DNA of 64,000 bases from an uncultured Faecalicatena sp. (GCA_948468385.1 CAOKHZ010000002.1:124001-188000), one strand, 5' to 3'. Counted from the stretch's first letter, positions 26,197 to 35,813 are shown. Notes: a model not told the origin generated them from the sequence alone. Made by a program: numbers and translations.

Positions 26197-28884
26197 ATGA
26201 ATGAGAAGGTTCAAAGGCTATTGGGTGGAAAAGGGGGAAACTACATATTCCCGTTTTTCTGGCAGCATGGGGAGGAAGAGGGAGTCCTTCGCAAGTACAT
26301 GGAGGTCATTGAGAAGAGCAACATAGGAGCCGTTTGCGTGGAGAGCCGCCCGCACCCGGATTATTGCGGACCGGGCTGGTGGCATGACATGGACATTATC
26401 ATGGATGAGGCGAGAAAACGGGGGATGAAGGTGTGGATTCTGGACGACAGCCATTTCCCGACCGGGTTTGCCAACGGGGCGATGGCAGAGGCGGATCCGA
26501 AGCTGGCTAGAAAGAACATGGTGCACCAGGTCATTGAATGCGGCGGGGCGGGAAGCGAGATGCGGCTGAATCTGTCGGAGTACCAGGACGCGCCGGAGTG
26601 GCAGCTAAGCCAGATTGAGGCGATGATGTCTCAGGGAAAGAAGACGGAACTCTTGCCAGGAGACGAGATTATTTCCATTTCCTTGATTAGGGAAGGCGGC
26701 GACAAGGAAGCCGACATTATAGATTTGACGGGTGAGGCGGCGAAAGACGAGCTGGTGTTCACGGTTCCGGCCGAAGGGAAATGGAACCTCCATATCTGCC
26801 ACGCCACCAGGAACAGCGGCCCGCATCGCAATTATATCAACATGATGGATCATGATTCCTGCCGTGTGCAGATTGATGCCGTTTATGAGCCGCATTTCGC
26901 ACATTACGCGGATGACTTTGGCAAGACCCTGGCGGGATTTTTCTCGGACGAGCCGGAGCTTGGAAACGGCCACCTCTATGAGCAGCAAAAGCACGTAAGC
27001 GAGATGGATGACCTGCCGTGGAGCACGGAGCTTGGCGAGGCTTTGAAGGAAAAATGGGGCGAGAAGTACGCCGCTTACCTTCCGCTTGTATGGAGTGCGG
27101 ACTTTGACGAGAATTTGCTGTCGGGAATCCGACTTGATTATATGGACTGCGTAAGCCGTCTGGTGGAGAAGAATTTTTCCATGCAGCTCGGGGACTGGTG
27201 CCGTGAGCATGGCGTGGAGTACATCGGGCACGTCATCGAGGACAATAACCAGCACGCCCGCACGGGCACGAGCCTGGGACATTATTTCCGGGGATTATAC
27301 GGACAGGACATGGCGGGGATCGACGACATCGGCGGCCAGGTCATGCCGCAGGGCGAGGAAGACGGCGGCGTGGGTTCCTTTGGGGCAAAGAGAGAGGGCG
27401 GTTTCTTTCATTACGTGTTGGGGAAACTGGGCAGTTCGGCGGCATCCATCGAGCCACGCAAGAAAGGACGCGCCATGTGCGAGATTTTCGGCGCTTACGG
27501 TTGGGCCGAGGGAGTGCGTCTGGAAAAGTTTTTGGTGGATCATTTTCTTGTGCGGGGCATCAACCACTATGTGCCGCATGCGTTTAGCGCGATGCAGTTT
27601 CCGGATCCGGATTGTCCGCCGCATTTCTACGCGCACGGGCACAATCCGCAGTACCGCCATTTTGGCGCGTTGATGAAGTATTTGAACAATGTCTGCGAGT
27701 TGATGAATGACGGACATTGCGTGGCGCCGGCGGCGATGCTCTACATGGGCGAGGCCGAGTGGACGGGAGACTTCATGCTGATGCAGGAGCCGGCCAGGGC
27801 GCTTATGGACTCCCAGATTGATTTTGAGATTATACCGGCGGACGTATTTCCCGACAAGGCGGCATTTCGGACGGAAATTGGCAAGACGTTTACTGTCAAC
27901 GGGCAAGAGTACAAGGCATTTATCGTGCCGCGGACAAAGTTCCTATGCGAGGCGGCGGCCAGGGGAATCGACGAGCTGCTTGGTAGCGGCATTCCGGTGA
28001 TTTTCGTGGACGAGTTGCCAAAGGCCCTGGCAGGTGGAGGCGCGTTGCCGTTTGACGTGGAGAAATGCAAGGTGGTCGCGTTGGATAAGCTGGCAGAAGA
28101 ACTGTGCGCGATGAACCTGGCGGAAATTGGTATCACTCCGGCAAGTAGCTGGGTACATTACAGACATTATGAAAATGGTTCGCCCGTCTATATGTTCATT
28201 AATGAAGGGACAAAAACGTATAAGGGCGAAATTTGCGTGCCGCAGACCGGAAGCGTATATGCTTATAATGCGTGGGACAACCGTCTGGAATCCGTGGAGG
28301 CGAAGGCCGGTGATGGAAAGACCGTTCTTAAAGTGGAACTGGAACCGTTGCAGAGTTTGATTGTCGTGTTTGACGAGGCGGGGGACGATCTGGCCATACC
28401 GTTTGTAGTGCAGGTGAACACGGCGGGCATGGCGACGAAAGATTTCAGCGAGGGGTGGACGCGCAGTACGTGCACGAGTATTTCGTATCCGCAGTTTGAA
28501 CAGGCGAAACAAGTCAATCTGCCGGATTCTCTGGAAGCGGAAGAGCCGGAGTTTTCAGGATTCGTCCGCTATGAAAAGTCACTGCATGTAGACAAGTTGC
28601 CGAAGCGGATGATTTTGCAGATTTCCGACGCGTACGAAGGCGTGGAAGTATTTGTAAACGGAGTTAGCGCGGGCATTCAGGTCGTGCCGACGTATCGTTT
28701 TGACATTGCCCCGCTTTTAAAGGAGGGCGACAATGAAATCCGTATCGAGGTGGCGACGACGCTGGAGCGTTATGCGGCAAAGAACATTCCGAATCCGTAT
28801 GCGGCGATGTTGGGCGGCGTGCCGGATCCTACCGTGCCGTCGGGCATAAACGGGCGCGTGTATCTGATTGGGGACGAACTTTAA
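26197..28884 (+). CDS. Large cytoplasmic glycosidase, GH106-like
   Basis: An 895-residue protein resembling GH106 alpha-L-rhamnosidases and related uncharacterised hydrolases with jelly-roll domains. The N-terminal barrel has GAVCVESRPHPDYCGPGWWHDMD, VWILDDSHFPTGFANG and the acidic loop FFSDEPELGNG. Later come HVIEDNNQHARTG and NHYVPHAFSAMQFPDPDCPP. The C-terminal ~150 residues form a carbohydrate-binding-like beta-sandwich (VEVFVNGVSAG, then GDNEIRIEV). There is no signal peptide, so it would act on imported glycan fragments. It has its own promoter and a GGAGG site. Family assignment is by motif memory and substrate is not certain. Confidence 0.7.
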   Translation: MNEKVQRLLGGKGGNYIFPFFWQHGEEEGVLRKYMEVIEKSNIGAVCVESRPHPDYCGPGWWHDMDIIMDEARKRGMKVWILDDSHFPTGFANGAMAEADPKLARKNMVHQVIECGGAGSEMRLNLSEYQDAPEWQLSQIEAMMSQGKKTELLPGDEIISISLIREGGDKEADIIDLTGEAAKDELVFTVPAEGKWNLHICHATRNSGPHRNYINMMDHDSCRVQIDAVYEPHFAHYADDFGKTLAGFFSDEPELGNGHLYEQQKHVSEMDDLPWSTELGEALKEKWGEKYAAYLPLVWSADFDENLLSGIRLDYMDCVSRLVEKNFSMQLGDWCREHGVEYIGHVIEDNNQHARTGTSLGHYFRGLYGQDMAGIDDIGGQVMPQGEEDGGVGSFGAKREGGFFHYVLGKLGSSAASIEPRKKGRAMCEIFGAYGWAEGVRLEKFLVDHFLVRGINHYVPHAFSAMQFPDPDCPPHFYAHGHNPQYRHFGALMKYLNNVCELMNDGHCVAPAAMLYMGEAEWTGDFMLMQEPARALMDSQIDFEIIPADVFPDKAAFRTEIGKTFTVNGQEYKAFIVPRTKFLCEAAARGIDELLGSGIPVIFVDELPKALAGGGALPFDVEKCKVVALDKLAEELCAMNLAEIGITPASSWVHYRHYENGSPVYMFINEGTKTYKGEICVPQTGSVYAYNAWDNRLESVEAKAGDGKTVLKVELEPLQSLIVVFDEAGDDLAIPFVVQVNTAGMATKDFSEGWTRSTCTSISYPQFEQAKQVNLPDSLEAEEPEFSGFVRYEKSLHVDKLPKRMILQISDAYEGVEVFVNGVSAGIQVVPTYRFDIAPLLKEGDNEIRIEVATTLERYAAKNIPNPYAAMLGGVPDPTVPSGINGRVYLIGDEL

Positions 28885-28938
28885 AGATTTTCGAGGTTGT
28901 GGGTTGTTATAAAATGTATAAAAGGGGGCGGGTGGGAA

Positions 28939-30171
28939 ATGGAACCGGACATTTTGCAGGGAAAGGCAGGAAGGGAGACGTTACAGAAACGGCAGGATCG
29001 CCTGGTCAGTTTCTTTGACGCGATCGTGGCGGTGGGAATCACGATGATCGTGATGGGAATCGCGTTGCCGGAAGCAAGCATGGAGCCGTGGGAGTTGGTC
29101 GCTTACATTGGCTCCGAAGTGACCGTGTACCTCGTGAGTTTCATTGCTCTGGCGGAGTTGTGGCGTGTGCACCATGCGATTTTTACCCATTTTGAGGGCG
29201 TGGCGGCCGAGGAAGTGACAAACGTGCATATCGCCTTGATGTTTTTCGTGACGATTTTCCCGTTCCTGACCCGTTTTATGAACGCATACCAAAACGTCAT
29301 GGAAATCCGCGTACTTTATGTCAGCAGTTACGTGGTCATGAATTCTTTGATGGTGCTGATTGTCTATCTGGCGAATAGAAGGTACGTACAAAATCAGCTG
29401 GAGAAAGAGGACAAGATAAAGAAATGGATTCCTCTGATGCTTGCCGGGGGGGGAAGCGAGGGCGGTCTTGATGGCAAGATGGGCGAATTTACAAAATATT
29501 CTGCCATGTTCGAGAAGGGGAATTTTTCCGGGAAACAAGTGGACAAGGAGAATGCGTTTATTTTGGACGATGGATTGAAAGAGAGCTTGAAAGCGATGGG
29601 CGTCTGGGAGGAGGAAGATCCAAACCTTAAGAAGGCCGGGAGCATTCAGGCAATGATTTCCATATCGTTCAACTTTGTCAGCGTGACGTTGTCCGTCATT
29701 TTGTTGATGGTGAACCCGTTATTTTGTTATATCGTGTTTTTGGCGAAATTCGTGTTGGAGGCGATTGGCAAAAGAATCGTGGAAATCGTGCTGATGCCGT
29801 CACAAAGTGGGCAGGTTTCGCTAGAGGAGAAGCAGGCTTTGACCGCGTCTGCGCAGATTCCGCCTGGTGTTGGCCGGGGGGCTGAAACGGTACCGCTTTC
29901 GAAAGACTGGATGGAATTATTGAAGGAAGAACGAAGGCGAAGGGAACAAGAGCGCAGGCGGGTGTCGGAGCGCATGCAGAAGGAGCGCGAGGACGCGCGC
30001 AGGGCAAGGGAGAGAATGCATACCGAACGCGAAAGGGCGAAAGAGGATTCCAAAAGGACAAGGGAAGACCGCGGCAAGGCACAAAAAAAGCAGGGCGTAC
30101 AAGAAACGGCGCACGAGTGCAAGGACAATGACGATATGCGGGGGAAGGGACAAGGCTGTGGCAGAGGATAA
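28939..30171 (+). CDS. TMEM175-like membrane protein with coiled-coil tail
   Basis: A 410-residue protein. The first helix carries a variant of the TMEM175 (DUF1211) channel signature RxxxFSD, here RLVSFFD (residues 21-27), followed by AIVAVGITMIVM. Four helices fill residues ~25-150. A polar insertion of ~80 residues precedes two more helices (ISISFNFVSVTLSVILLM and PLFCYIVFLAKFV). The last ~100 residues are a highly charged Arg/Glu/Lys coiled coil. TMEM175 proteins are tetrameric potassium channels; the Ser-to-Phe change and the long tail are unusual. The start at 28939 is chosen for the family motif that follows. It overlaps the kinase gene, so the two are coupled. Confidence 0.78.
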   Translation: MEPDILQGKAGRETLQKRQDRLVSFFDAIVAVGITMIVMGIALPEASMEPWELVAYIGSEVTVYLVSFIALAELWRVHHAIFTHFEGVAAEEVTNVHIALMFFVTIFPFLTRFMNAYQNVMEIRVLYVSSYVVMNSLMVLIVYLANRRYVQNQLEKEDKIKKWIPLMLAGGGSEGGLDGKMGEFTKYSAMFEKGNFSGKQVDKENAFILDDGLKESLKAMGVWEEEDPNLKKAGSIQAMISISFNFVSVTLSVILLMVNPLFCYIVFLAKFVLEAIGKRIVEIVLMPSQSGQVSLEEKQALTASAQIPPGVGRGAETVPLSKDWMELLKEERRRREQERRRVSERMQKEREDARRARERMHTERERAKEDSKRTREDRGKAQKKQGVQETAHECKDNDDMRGKGQGCGRG

Positions 30172-31900
30172 GGATTATAATGTAAGCGGTGACGAATACG
30201 AGGACGAGAACGAATACGAATACGAGGACGAGAACGAAAACGGGCGCGGGTACGAAAACGAGGATGAGTATGGTAACCAGGATGGGGACAAGTCTGACGA
30301 GATTGCACGTCTTTTGAAAGAGAACCGCAAGCTGCAAGAAGCGCTCGGCGACGCGAAGTCAGCCAGCAAGGCGAAGGACGTGTTTCTCTCGAACATGTCC
30401 CATGATATCCGTACGCCCATGAACGCGATCATGGGAATGACCACCATCGCTTTGTCGCATATTGACGAGAGGAACCGCGTCATGGATTGCCTGAGCAAGA
30501 TACAGACGGCCTCGTCCCACCTGATGAGCCTGATTAACGACGTGTTGGACATGTCCCACATTGAGAGCGGGAAAATGACGATTCATAAGGAGCCGTTCTC
30601 GTTGCCGGACGTTTTTCATGACGTGGTGGTCATCGTGCGGCCGCAGGCAGAGCAGAAAAAGCAGACGCTCAAATTTGAAATCGAGGATATTCGTGAGGAA
30701 GAGCTTGTAGGCGACGCGCTTCGGATCAGGCAAGTCTTGGTCAACATCATTGGAAATGCCGTAAAATATACGCAGGCGGGTGGTGACATCCACGTCATTT
30801 TACGGCAGCTTCCGGGAGGGACGAAAGAAGAGTCCGTTTTTGAGTTTGTATGCCAGGACAATGGGATGGGCATGAGCGAGGAATTTCTCGCCCGCGTATT
30901 TTTACCGTTCGAGCGGGCAGGAAACACCACCCAGAGCAAGATCGAGGGAACGGGTCTGGGCCTTGCAATTTGCCACCGTCTGGTGGAACAGATGGGCGGG
31001 GCGATTCGGGTGGAGAGCCGCCTCAGGGAAGGGTCTCGTTTTACGGTGTCGATTCCGTTTAAGGGTCAGAACGCGCATGAGAATCAAAAATATTTCTCTG
31101 GCGAGACGGTGTTGGTGGTGGAGGATGACGAGGGTCAGGCGAAGAAAATTTCGGGATATTTGCAAGATGGCGGCTTGAAGCCGCAAGTCATCGGCAAGAG
31201 CGTGGACGCGGTGACGTTTCTTACGGAGGCGCTTTACGAAGGAAAGTGTCCCCTTGCCGTCTTGTTAGGCGAAAACATGGGCGGGGCGTACGCACTTGAC
31301 GTGGCGGCTTGTCTGCGCCAGATTGCCGGCAAGGGACTTCCAATCCTTCTCGTGTCGGAGGTGGATTGGCCTCAGATGGAATATCGGGCGGCTCGTGCCG
31401 GAATAAATGGCTTTGTTCCGTGTCCATTGTTTCGCAGCCGGCTGCTTTCTGCCATTCGCAGATTCGCGGCAGATGGAGGCCAGGATTCCGCCAGTGGCAT
31501 GGAAGGGGCAGATTATAGTGGAAAACGTTTCTTGCTTGCGGAAGACAACCTGCTCAATCAGGAAATTGCCATCGAACTGCTCTCTGACATGGGAATCACC
31601 ATCGAGGCGGCCGACAATGGTGAGGAGGCGGTAAAGATGTTCACGGCATCCAAGCCTGGCTATTATGACTTGATTTTGATGGACATTCAGATGCCGGTGA
31701 TGGACGGTTACGAGGCGACCCGCCGTATTCGTGCCTTGGATCGCGAGGACGCCAGGGACATCTGCATCGTGGCCATGACGGCGAACGTGTTCGCGGAGGA
31801 TGTCAGGCGGTCTCGTAGGGCGGGAATGAATTTTCATCTTGCCAAGCCCATAGACGTCAAGAAAATTGAGGAAGTGTTGCAAAAACAAGGATTTTCATGA
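30158..31900 (+). CDS. Hybrid histidine kinase lacking a sensor domain
   Basis: A 580-residue soluble kinase. After an acidic Asp/Glu/Asn/Tyr-rich low-complexity lead (about 45 residues) and a short coiled coil come the HisKA domain with phospho-acceptor H82 (SNMSHDIRTPMN) and the HATPase domain (IIGNAVKYT, CQDNGMGM, GTGLGLAIC). A first receiver domain has VLVVEDDEGQ but lacks the acceptor Asp (LLGENMGG). A second receiver has a canonical acceptor, D509 (LMDIQMPVMDG). No transmembrane, PAS or GAF sensor is present. A GTG at 30158 preceded by GGAAGGG is chosen; ATG 30128 is possible. It overlaps both neighbours or nearly so, so signal input may come from the TMEM175-like protein. Confidence 0.85.
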   Translation: MAEDKDYNVSGDEYEDENEYEYEDENENGRGYENEDEYGNQDGDKSDEIARLLKENRKLQEALGDAKSASKAKDVFLSNMSHDIRTPMNAIMGMTTIALSHIDERNRVMDCLSKIQTASSHLMSLINDVLDMSHIESGKMTIHKEPFSLPDVFHDVVVIVRPQAEQKKQTLKFEIEDIREEELVGDALRIRQVLVNIIGNAVKYTQAGGDIHVILRQLPGGTKEESVFEFVCQDNGMGMSEEFLARVFLPFERAGNTTQSKIEGTGLGLAICHRLVEQMGGAIRVESRLREGSRFTVSIPFKGQNAHENQKYFSGETVLVVEDDEGQAKKISGYLQDGGLKPQVIGKSVDAVTFLTEALYEGKCPLAVLLGENMGGAYALDVAACLRQIAGKGLPILLVSEVDWPQMEYRAARAGINGFVPCPLFRSRLLSAIRRFAADGGQDSASGMEGADYSGKRFLLAEDNLLNQEIAIELLSDMGITIEAADNGEEAVKMFTASKPGYYDLILMDIQMPVMDGYEATRRIRALDREDARDICIVAMTANVFAEDVRRSRRAGMNFHLAKPIDVKKIEEVLQKQGFS

Positions 31901-31983
31901 TTTTTGCCGGCAACGGCAGAAGCGGAGCGTGGAATTGCCACGGCGACCATGGCAAAAAAACTGTGCGGGAGGGGGGAGTGCGC

Positions 31984-33873
31984 ATGCAGTCCTATCAAAA
32001 GGAGTATGTTGAAAATTTACGTTCCGTTGCCGAACTGACGGCGGTTAGGCCTGTGGAAGGCATGTCGTTTACATCATGGTATCGGAACCTGCAAACAAAT
32101 TGGGCGCAAGCCGCGAAAATATGTGTTCGCAGCATGGAAATTCTACGTACTGAGTTTCGCCAGACGATTGACAATCTTTTTTCCGAGGGCGGAGAAGACC
32201 TCGAAGGGTTGGAGGAATTTGCCGCCGCCTTGGTTTGCAACGGGGATTATCTGGATTCAGGTCTCTACTGTACCATCCATCAGGCACTTTTAAGCTTTTA
32301 TCGTACGAGGAAGATGCGTGACGGCATCATCCGCGAACTCTATTTCAAGGGGATGGGGCTATACTCCCAGACGAAGATGCTGTTTGGCATAGATCATCCG
32401 GTGTTGGATGCCTTTGACCAGCGTTTTCGCATGTGTTTTGCAGAGGCAGGGGCATATCGGAAGTATTTTGACGAGATTGAGTCCGAGGAGACGAAGGGAT
32501 ACATTATTCGTGCCATGGCGAACGTGTCTCTGGGACGGTTTCAGAATAAAAGCGATAAGATTGCCATCGTCCGCCGTACCATCCAGGTTTTGAGTGACGA
32601 TTGGTATAAAGAACTTGCGCCGGGGCTTCCCTGGGATCGTTTTTTGTACCTGACCCATCAGCAGATGGTTTCCGGGCGTGCTTTGTTTTGCACGGATTTT
32701 ACACCACAGGATTTGGCCGACTTGATGGAATCGAGCCATGTTCTCTATAACGAGCAGTTAGAGAGCGTCGAGCGGGATGGCGGCAAGCCGAATCCGCGCT
32801 TTTTCTGGCCTTATTGTGAAATGGAGTACATGTGTGGCCTGACGACGATTCAGGAAATGCTGGGCAAGCTGGAGATGCTGATTGAGCAGGCGAGCGAGGA
32901 CGACCAGTCCGTTGACGGCATGTACGCGCAGATTACGTTGCCGATGACCTATTGCAGCATTTTGGAAGAATTCGCGGATGAAGATTTTATGAATCGAAGC
33001 TTTGCGAATCAACACTTCACGGGGAGGGACTTGATTTGGAATAAGAGGGAATATTTGCAAAGGCTGAACGAGCGGGCATTTTGGTATGTCGGCGGTCTGC
33101 CGGCAGATCAGGGTCACGCCTTTTATCTGAACCAGTTCATTTCTGCTTACATCGAGTTGGACGGTTGTCCGCCGTATGATCAGGTGCTTCTTACGGTACT
33201 TGGCAAGTGCACCCCGGACATTTACGTGCGTTCATGGATGATAGCCAAGGTGGCCGTGGCCATTTGTGAGACGGTGATGGAGGACGAGCCGCAGATTTTT
33301 GACGGCGTTCCGGCAGTGGCAAATGCGTGTGGCGTAGATGCCAAGCGAACGGCCGCGTTGCAATTCGTTCAAAAGGGCGGGATGCTTCATGATGTGGGCA
33401 TTCTTCCTTTTTACCATATACATTCGATTCGCAATCGCGAGTTGTTTCAGGAGGAACTGGAGCTGTTGCGGCTGCATACGTGCGTGGGGTGGGAAATGTT
33501 GAAAAAACGAAAATCCACGCGGGAGTACGCGGATTTGGCCTTGGGACATCATGCCTGGTACAATGGCGCGAAAGGGTATCCGGACGAGTACAAGCGCAGG
33601 GAGAGTCCGTGCCGTTGCGTGGTGGACCTCATTACCCTTGCGTCCTTTCTGACTCGGGAAATGGACTCGGACGGATTGTTCTACCGAACGGACGGCATGT
33701 TCGACGAGGCCATAGCCGAAGCCGTGCGGGAAGAGGGGCACAGGTTTTACCCGCCGCTCACCGTGAGCCTGCAGAATATGGAATTACAAAAGAAATTACG
33801 GGAAATTTTTCGGAATGGCGTGAAGGAGGCGTGCCGACGGCTTTATGATGGGAAATATGGTATAGATGAATAA
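31984..33873 (+). CDS. Divergent HD-GYP-like protein
   Basis: A 629-residue protein. The first ~430 residues are helical and unrecognised, with TPR-like periodicity in places. The C-terminal ~180 residues resemble an HD-GYP domain: HD at 469-470 (GGMLHDVGIL), the LRLHTCVGWEML helix, HH at 522-523 and GYP at 531-533 (GHHAWYNGAKGYP). Relative to canonical HD-GYP phosphodiesterases the HDxGK lysine and the first helix His are missing, so activity on cyclic di-GMP is uncertain. The start at 31984 has GGGGGAG five bases away; an ATG overlapping the kinase stop at 31897 (ATGA) would add 29 atypical residues. It is the probable output of the upstream kinase. Confidence 0.8.
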   Translation: MQSYQKEYVENLRSVAELTAVRPVEGMSFTSWYRNLQTNWAQAAKICVRSMEILRTEFRQTIDNLFSEGGEDLEGLEEFAAALVCNGDYLDSGLYCTIHQALLSFYRTRKMRDGIIRELYFKGMGLYSQTKMLFGIDHPVLDAFDQRFRMCFAEAGAYRKYFDEIESEETKGYIIRAMANVSLGRFQNKSDKIAIVRRTIQVLSDDWYKELAPGLPWDRFLYLTHQQMVSGRALFCTDFTPQDLADLMESSHVLYNEQLESVERDGGKPNPRFFWPYCEMEYMCGLTTIQEMLGKLEMLIEQASEDDQSVDGMYAQITLPMTYCSILEEFADEDFMNRSFANQHFTGRDLIWNKREYLQRLNERAFWYVGGLPADQGHAFYLNQFISAYIELDGCPPYDQVLLTVLGKCTPDIYVRSWMIAKVAVAICETVMEDEPQIFDGVPAVANACGVDAKRTAALQFVQKGGMLHDVGILPFYHIHSIRNRELFQEELELLRLHTCVGWEMLKKRKSTREYADLALGHHAWYNGAKGYPDEYKRRESPCRCVVDLITLASFLTREMDSDGLFYRTDGMFDEAIAEAVREEGHRFYPPLTVSLQNMELQKKLREIFRNGVKEACRRLYDGKYGIDE

Positions 33874-33881
33874 AAAAGTAG

Positions 33882-34360
33882 CGTTTCACCATCTTGCTGG
33901 CCAGGTTGTCCACCGTGGAGACCATGCTGTCAATACGCCTGCCGCTCTGCCATTCCACCAGGTCGTCGACGTTGTTGTGGTTGGTGTTGAACATGATGAA
34001 CGCGACCGTCACGCCGATTGCGAAGGTGATGGTGTTGAGATAAATGGCACCGGTCGAGTAGGGGGCGAGGATGAACCAAATCTTGCCCACGATCATGATG
34101 GCGGCGCTGAAAATCATCATGTTCCTGCGGCCGAGCATCTTGTCGAGCGGCACGGTCAGGATGGTGGCGACGATGGCGACAATCAGGTAGACCGCCATGA
34201 TGATCGTGGCGGCACCCGTACTGCCCATGATGTAGGTCGCATAGTAATTGATGGTGCTCATGATCAGCATGTTGATCACGCCGTAGCAGATGATGTAAAG
34301 CATGTTGAACACTCAGGAGCGGCAGCCGAACAAGATCTTCACGATCTTTAGGAAAGGTAC
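33882..34360 (-). pseudogene. Fragment of a GPH/MFS sugar symporter
   Basis: Minus-strand remnant of a glycoside-pentoside-hexuronide family transporter. It encodes IICYGVINMLIMSTINYYATY, two more hydrophobic segments and the loop NVDDLVEWQSGRRIDSMV. An in-frame TGA interrupts it near 34314; upstream, VPFLKIVKILFGCRS continues the same homology. The C-terminus is cut off after ASKMVKR, where sequence joins the 3' end of the HD-GYP-like gene. About two thirds of the transporter is missing. Confidence 0.75.
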
Positions 34361-34453
34361 GTGCAGCCGATTATTGACGGCGTGGAGAGCGGATATATCG
34401 AGGAGGCGAGATTAAGAAGGAACGTGTGCAGGATACTGGAAGCGGTACTGTAA
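34352..34453 (+). pseudogene. C-terminal fragment of a GH3 beta-glucosidase
   Basis: An open stretch ending at TAA 34451-34453 encodes VQPIIDGVESGYIEEARL, then RNVCRILEAVL. This is the usual C-terminal end of clostridial GH3 enzymes. Nothing of the upstream ~700 residues is present. It abuts the inverted symporter fragment, so both are likely debris of a lost sugar-use locus. Confidence 0.55.
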
Positions 34454-34550
34454 AAGATAGTTTGCTGATGAGAATGAGGGGGGTACACCATGTGGTATTT
34501 TCGCTATAATATAGACAAATCATTTCAAATGTCGAAAGGTGGTGAAAAAC

Positions 34551-34733
34551 ATGACCGAGGAAGAGATGGTGCAAAAAAATGTTGAGGAATTTTCCCGGCT
34601 GCAAGATTACATGGTTTCAACTGACAAAGAATCAGAAGGCTATAAAAAAATGAAACGGCGTTACATTGAATTGAAAGTTATTTTGACGGCTTCTGGTATA
34701 AATTTGACGGAAATCGACTATATAAAGGAATAG
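34551..34733 (+). CDS. Small conserved-type hypothetical protein
   Basis: A 60-residue, highly charged helical protein starting MTEEEMVQKNVEEFSRLQDY and ending in NLTEIDYIKE. AAAGGTGG lies eight bases upstream of the ATG and a TATAAT occurs at 34504-34509. The stop codon is inside the following terminator stem. No domain is recognised; size and composition suit a small regulatory or partner protein. Confidence 0.7.
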   Translation: MTEEEMVQKNVEEFSRLQDYMVSTDKESEGYKKMKRRYIELKVILTASGINLTEIDYIKE

Positions 34734-34755
34734 GCAAAACCTATTCCTTTTTGGT
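34724..34755 (+). terminator. Terminator overlapping the stop of the 60-residue gene
   Basis: AAAGGAATAGG (34724-34734) pairs with CCTATTCCTTT (34740-34750) around CAAAA, followed by more T. Confidence 0.85.
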
Positions 34756-34787
34756 TTGCGCGCCATGGGCGCGCTCTTGCCTATTTT

Positions 34788-35813
34788 TTAATACCGATTA
34801 TGTACTTTTTCGGCAAAGCAGAGCAAATTTTTGACATCAAGTACGGTTCCGTCATCAAGTACGGCCTTGCCGTTCATGCGGCCAAACACTTGGTGCTGGT
34901 CGGAAGAGATGAGCTTAAAATCCATGTTGGCACTGCGGTCGATGATGGGTATGAAATCCATCTCGAAACGGCCGTCGCTGGAGGTAAAGGTCCACGGCTT
35001 GGTGTAGTCGTCAGCAGGAATGTGGAATGTAACGTCATCCAGCTTGTGTCCCACGCCATCGTAAAACAAAATGTTTTCGCTGGCACTTGTGCGGTCGCTG
35101 AAGCCGTAACCCAAGTTGAAGCCAAAAGGCTTTCCACCCACGATGCCGTTGCCGCTGCCCCAGTACCAGGTGTTGTCATACGTCCACACGCCGCGTCCCC
35201 AGTCAAGTGTGCCAAAGTCCGTCTCGGGATGGAACTGGTACATTTTATCCCCATAAATGACTTTGCCGGAAGCGCGCATGCAGTTGATTTTTTGGTTATA
35301 GTAAAAGCACCTTGGGTCTTCTTTCCATGGTGTGGCAATGACGAGCGAATCCATCGGCGGCTGTTCCAGCACAATGTCACAGCGCAAATCCTTCGCCCCG
35401 TCAAAATTTTTGAACTTACAACGGATGTGGCGTTTGCCAGATTCGGCGACAAATTGTAGCGCCAACCGGTCTTTTTTGCGGTAGGCGCTCCGTCCGCCGG
35501 AGGAATCCGCAGGCATGTGAAGTCTTCCCATCGGGAAGGCGGTGACAAGGGATTCCGTATGTTCCCGAGGAGTCGTAAAGTCCAAAAACGACGCGCTTTG
35601 CAGGCCAAAGTAGCCGTTGTCGGAAATGGTAAAAGCCACGCCGAAATCCTGGGCCAATATCAGGTAGTAGTCCCATTCCTTGATACGAAATTTCGGCACC
35701 TTGACATCCGACCGGTCATACTGCCAGTTGAGGCGGCGGGCCCAGCCCGGTTCGATAATATGGCCGTATTCATCAAGCAGGCGGTGTGTGGTGGTGACTT
35801 CGTGGTTTCTCAT
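34788..35813 (-). CDS. DUF2804 family protein
   Basis: A 341-residue protein that fits DUF2804 throughout: EYGHIIEPGWARR, YLILAQDFGVAFTISDNGYFG, RCFYYNQKINCMRASGKV, LDWGRGVWTYDNTWYWGSG and GFNLGYGFSDRT. The family is predicted to be mostly beta and is uncharacterised. There is no signal peptide. The start at 35813 follows GGAGG by eight bases; the frame runs open to 35930 without a better site. It is downstream of the NADAR gene on the same strand with a 47-base gap. Confidence 0.88.
   Translation of the reverse strand: MRNHEVTTTHRLLDEYGHIIEPGWARRLNWQYDRSDVKVPKFRIKEWDYYLILAQDFGVAFTISDNGYFGLQSASFLDFTTPREHTESLVTAFPMGRLHMPADSSGGRSAYRKKDRLALQFVAESGKRHIRCKFKNFDGAKDLRCDIVLEQPPMDSLVIATPWKEDPRCFYYNQKINCMRASGKVIYGDKMYQFHPETDFGTLDWGRGVWTYDNTWYWGSGNGIVGGKPFGFNLGYGFSDRTSASENILFYDGVGHKLDDVTFHIPADDYTKPWTFTSSDGRFEMDFIPIIDRSANMDFKLISSDQHQVFGRMNGKAVLDDGTVLDVKNLLCFAEKVHNRY

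Noticed and set aside
29727-30337. Arg- or Val/Phe-rich minus-strand frames opposite the coiled coil
   Set aside because: They mirror the Glu/Arg/Lys codons of the coiled coil and the acidic kinase lead and have no ribosome sites.
33866-34351. 161-residue plus-strand frame rich in His, Asp and Val
   Set aside because: It is the antisense reading of the symporter fragment on the minus strand.
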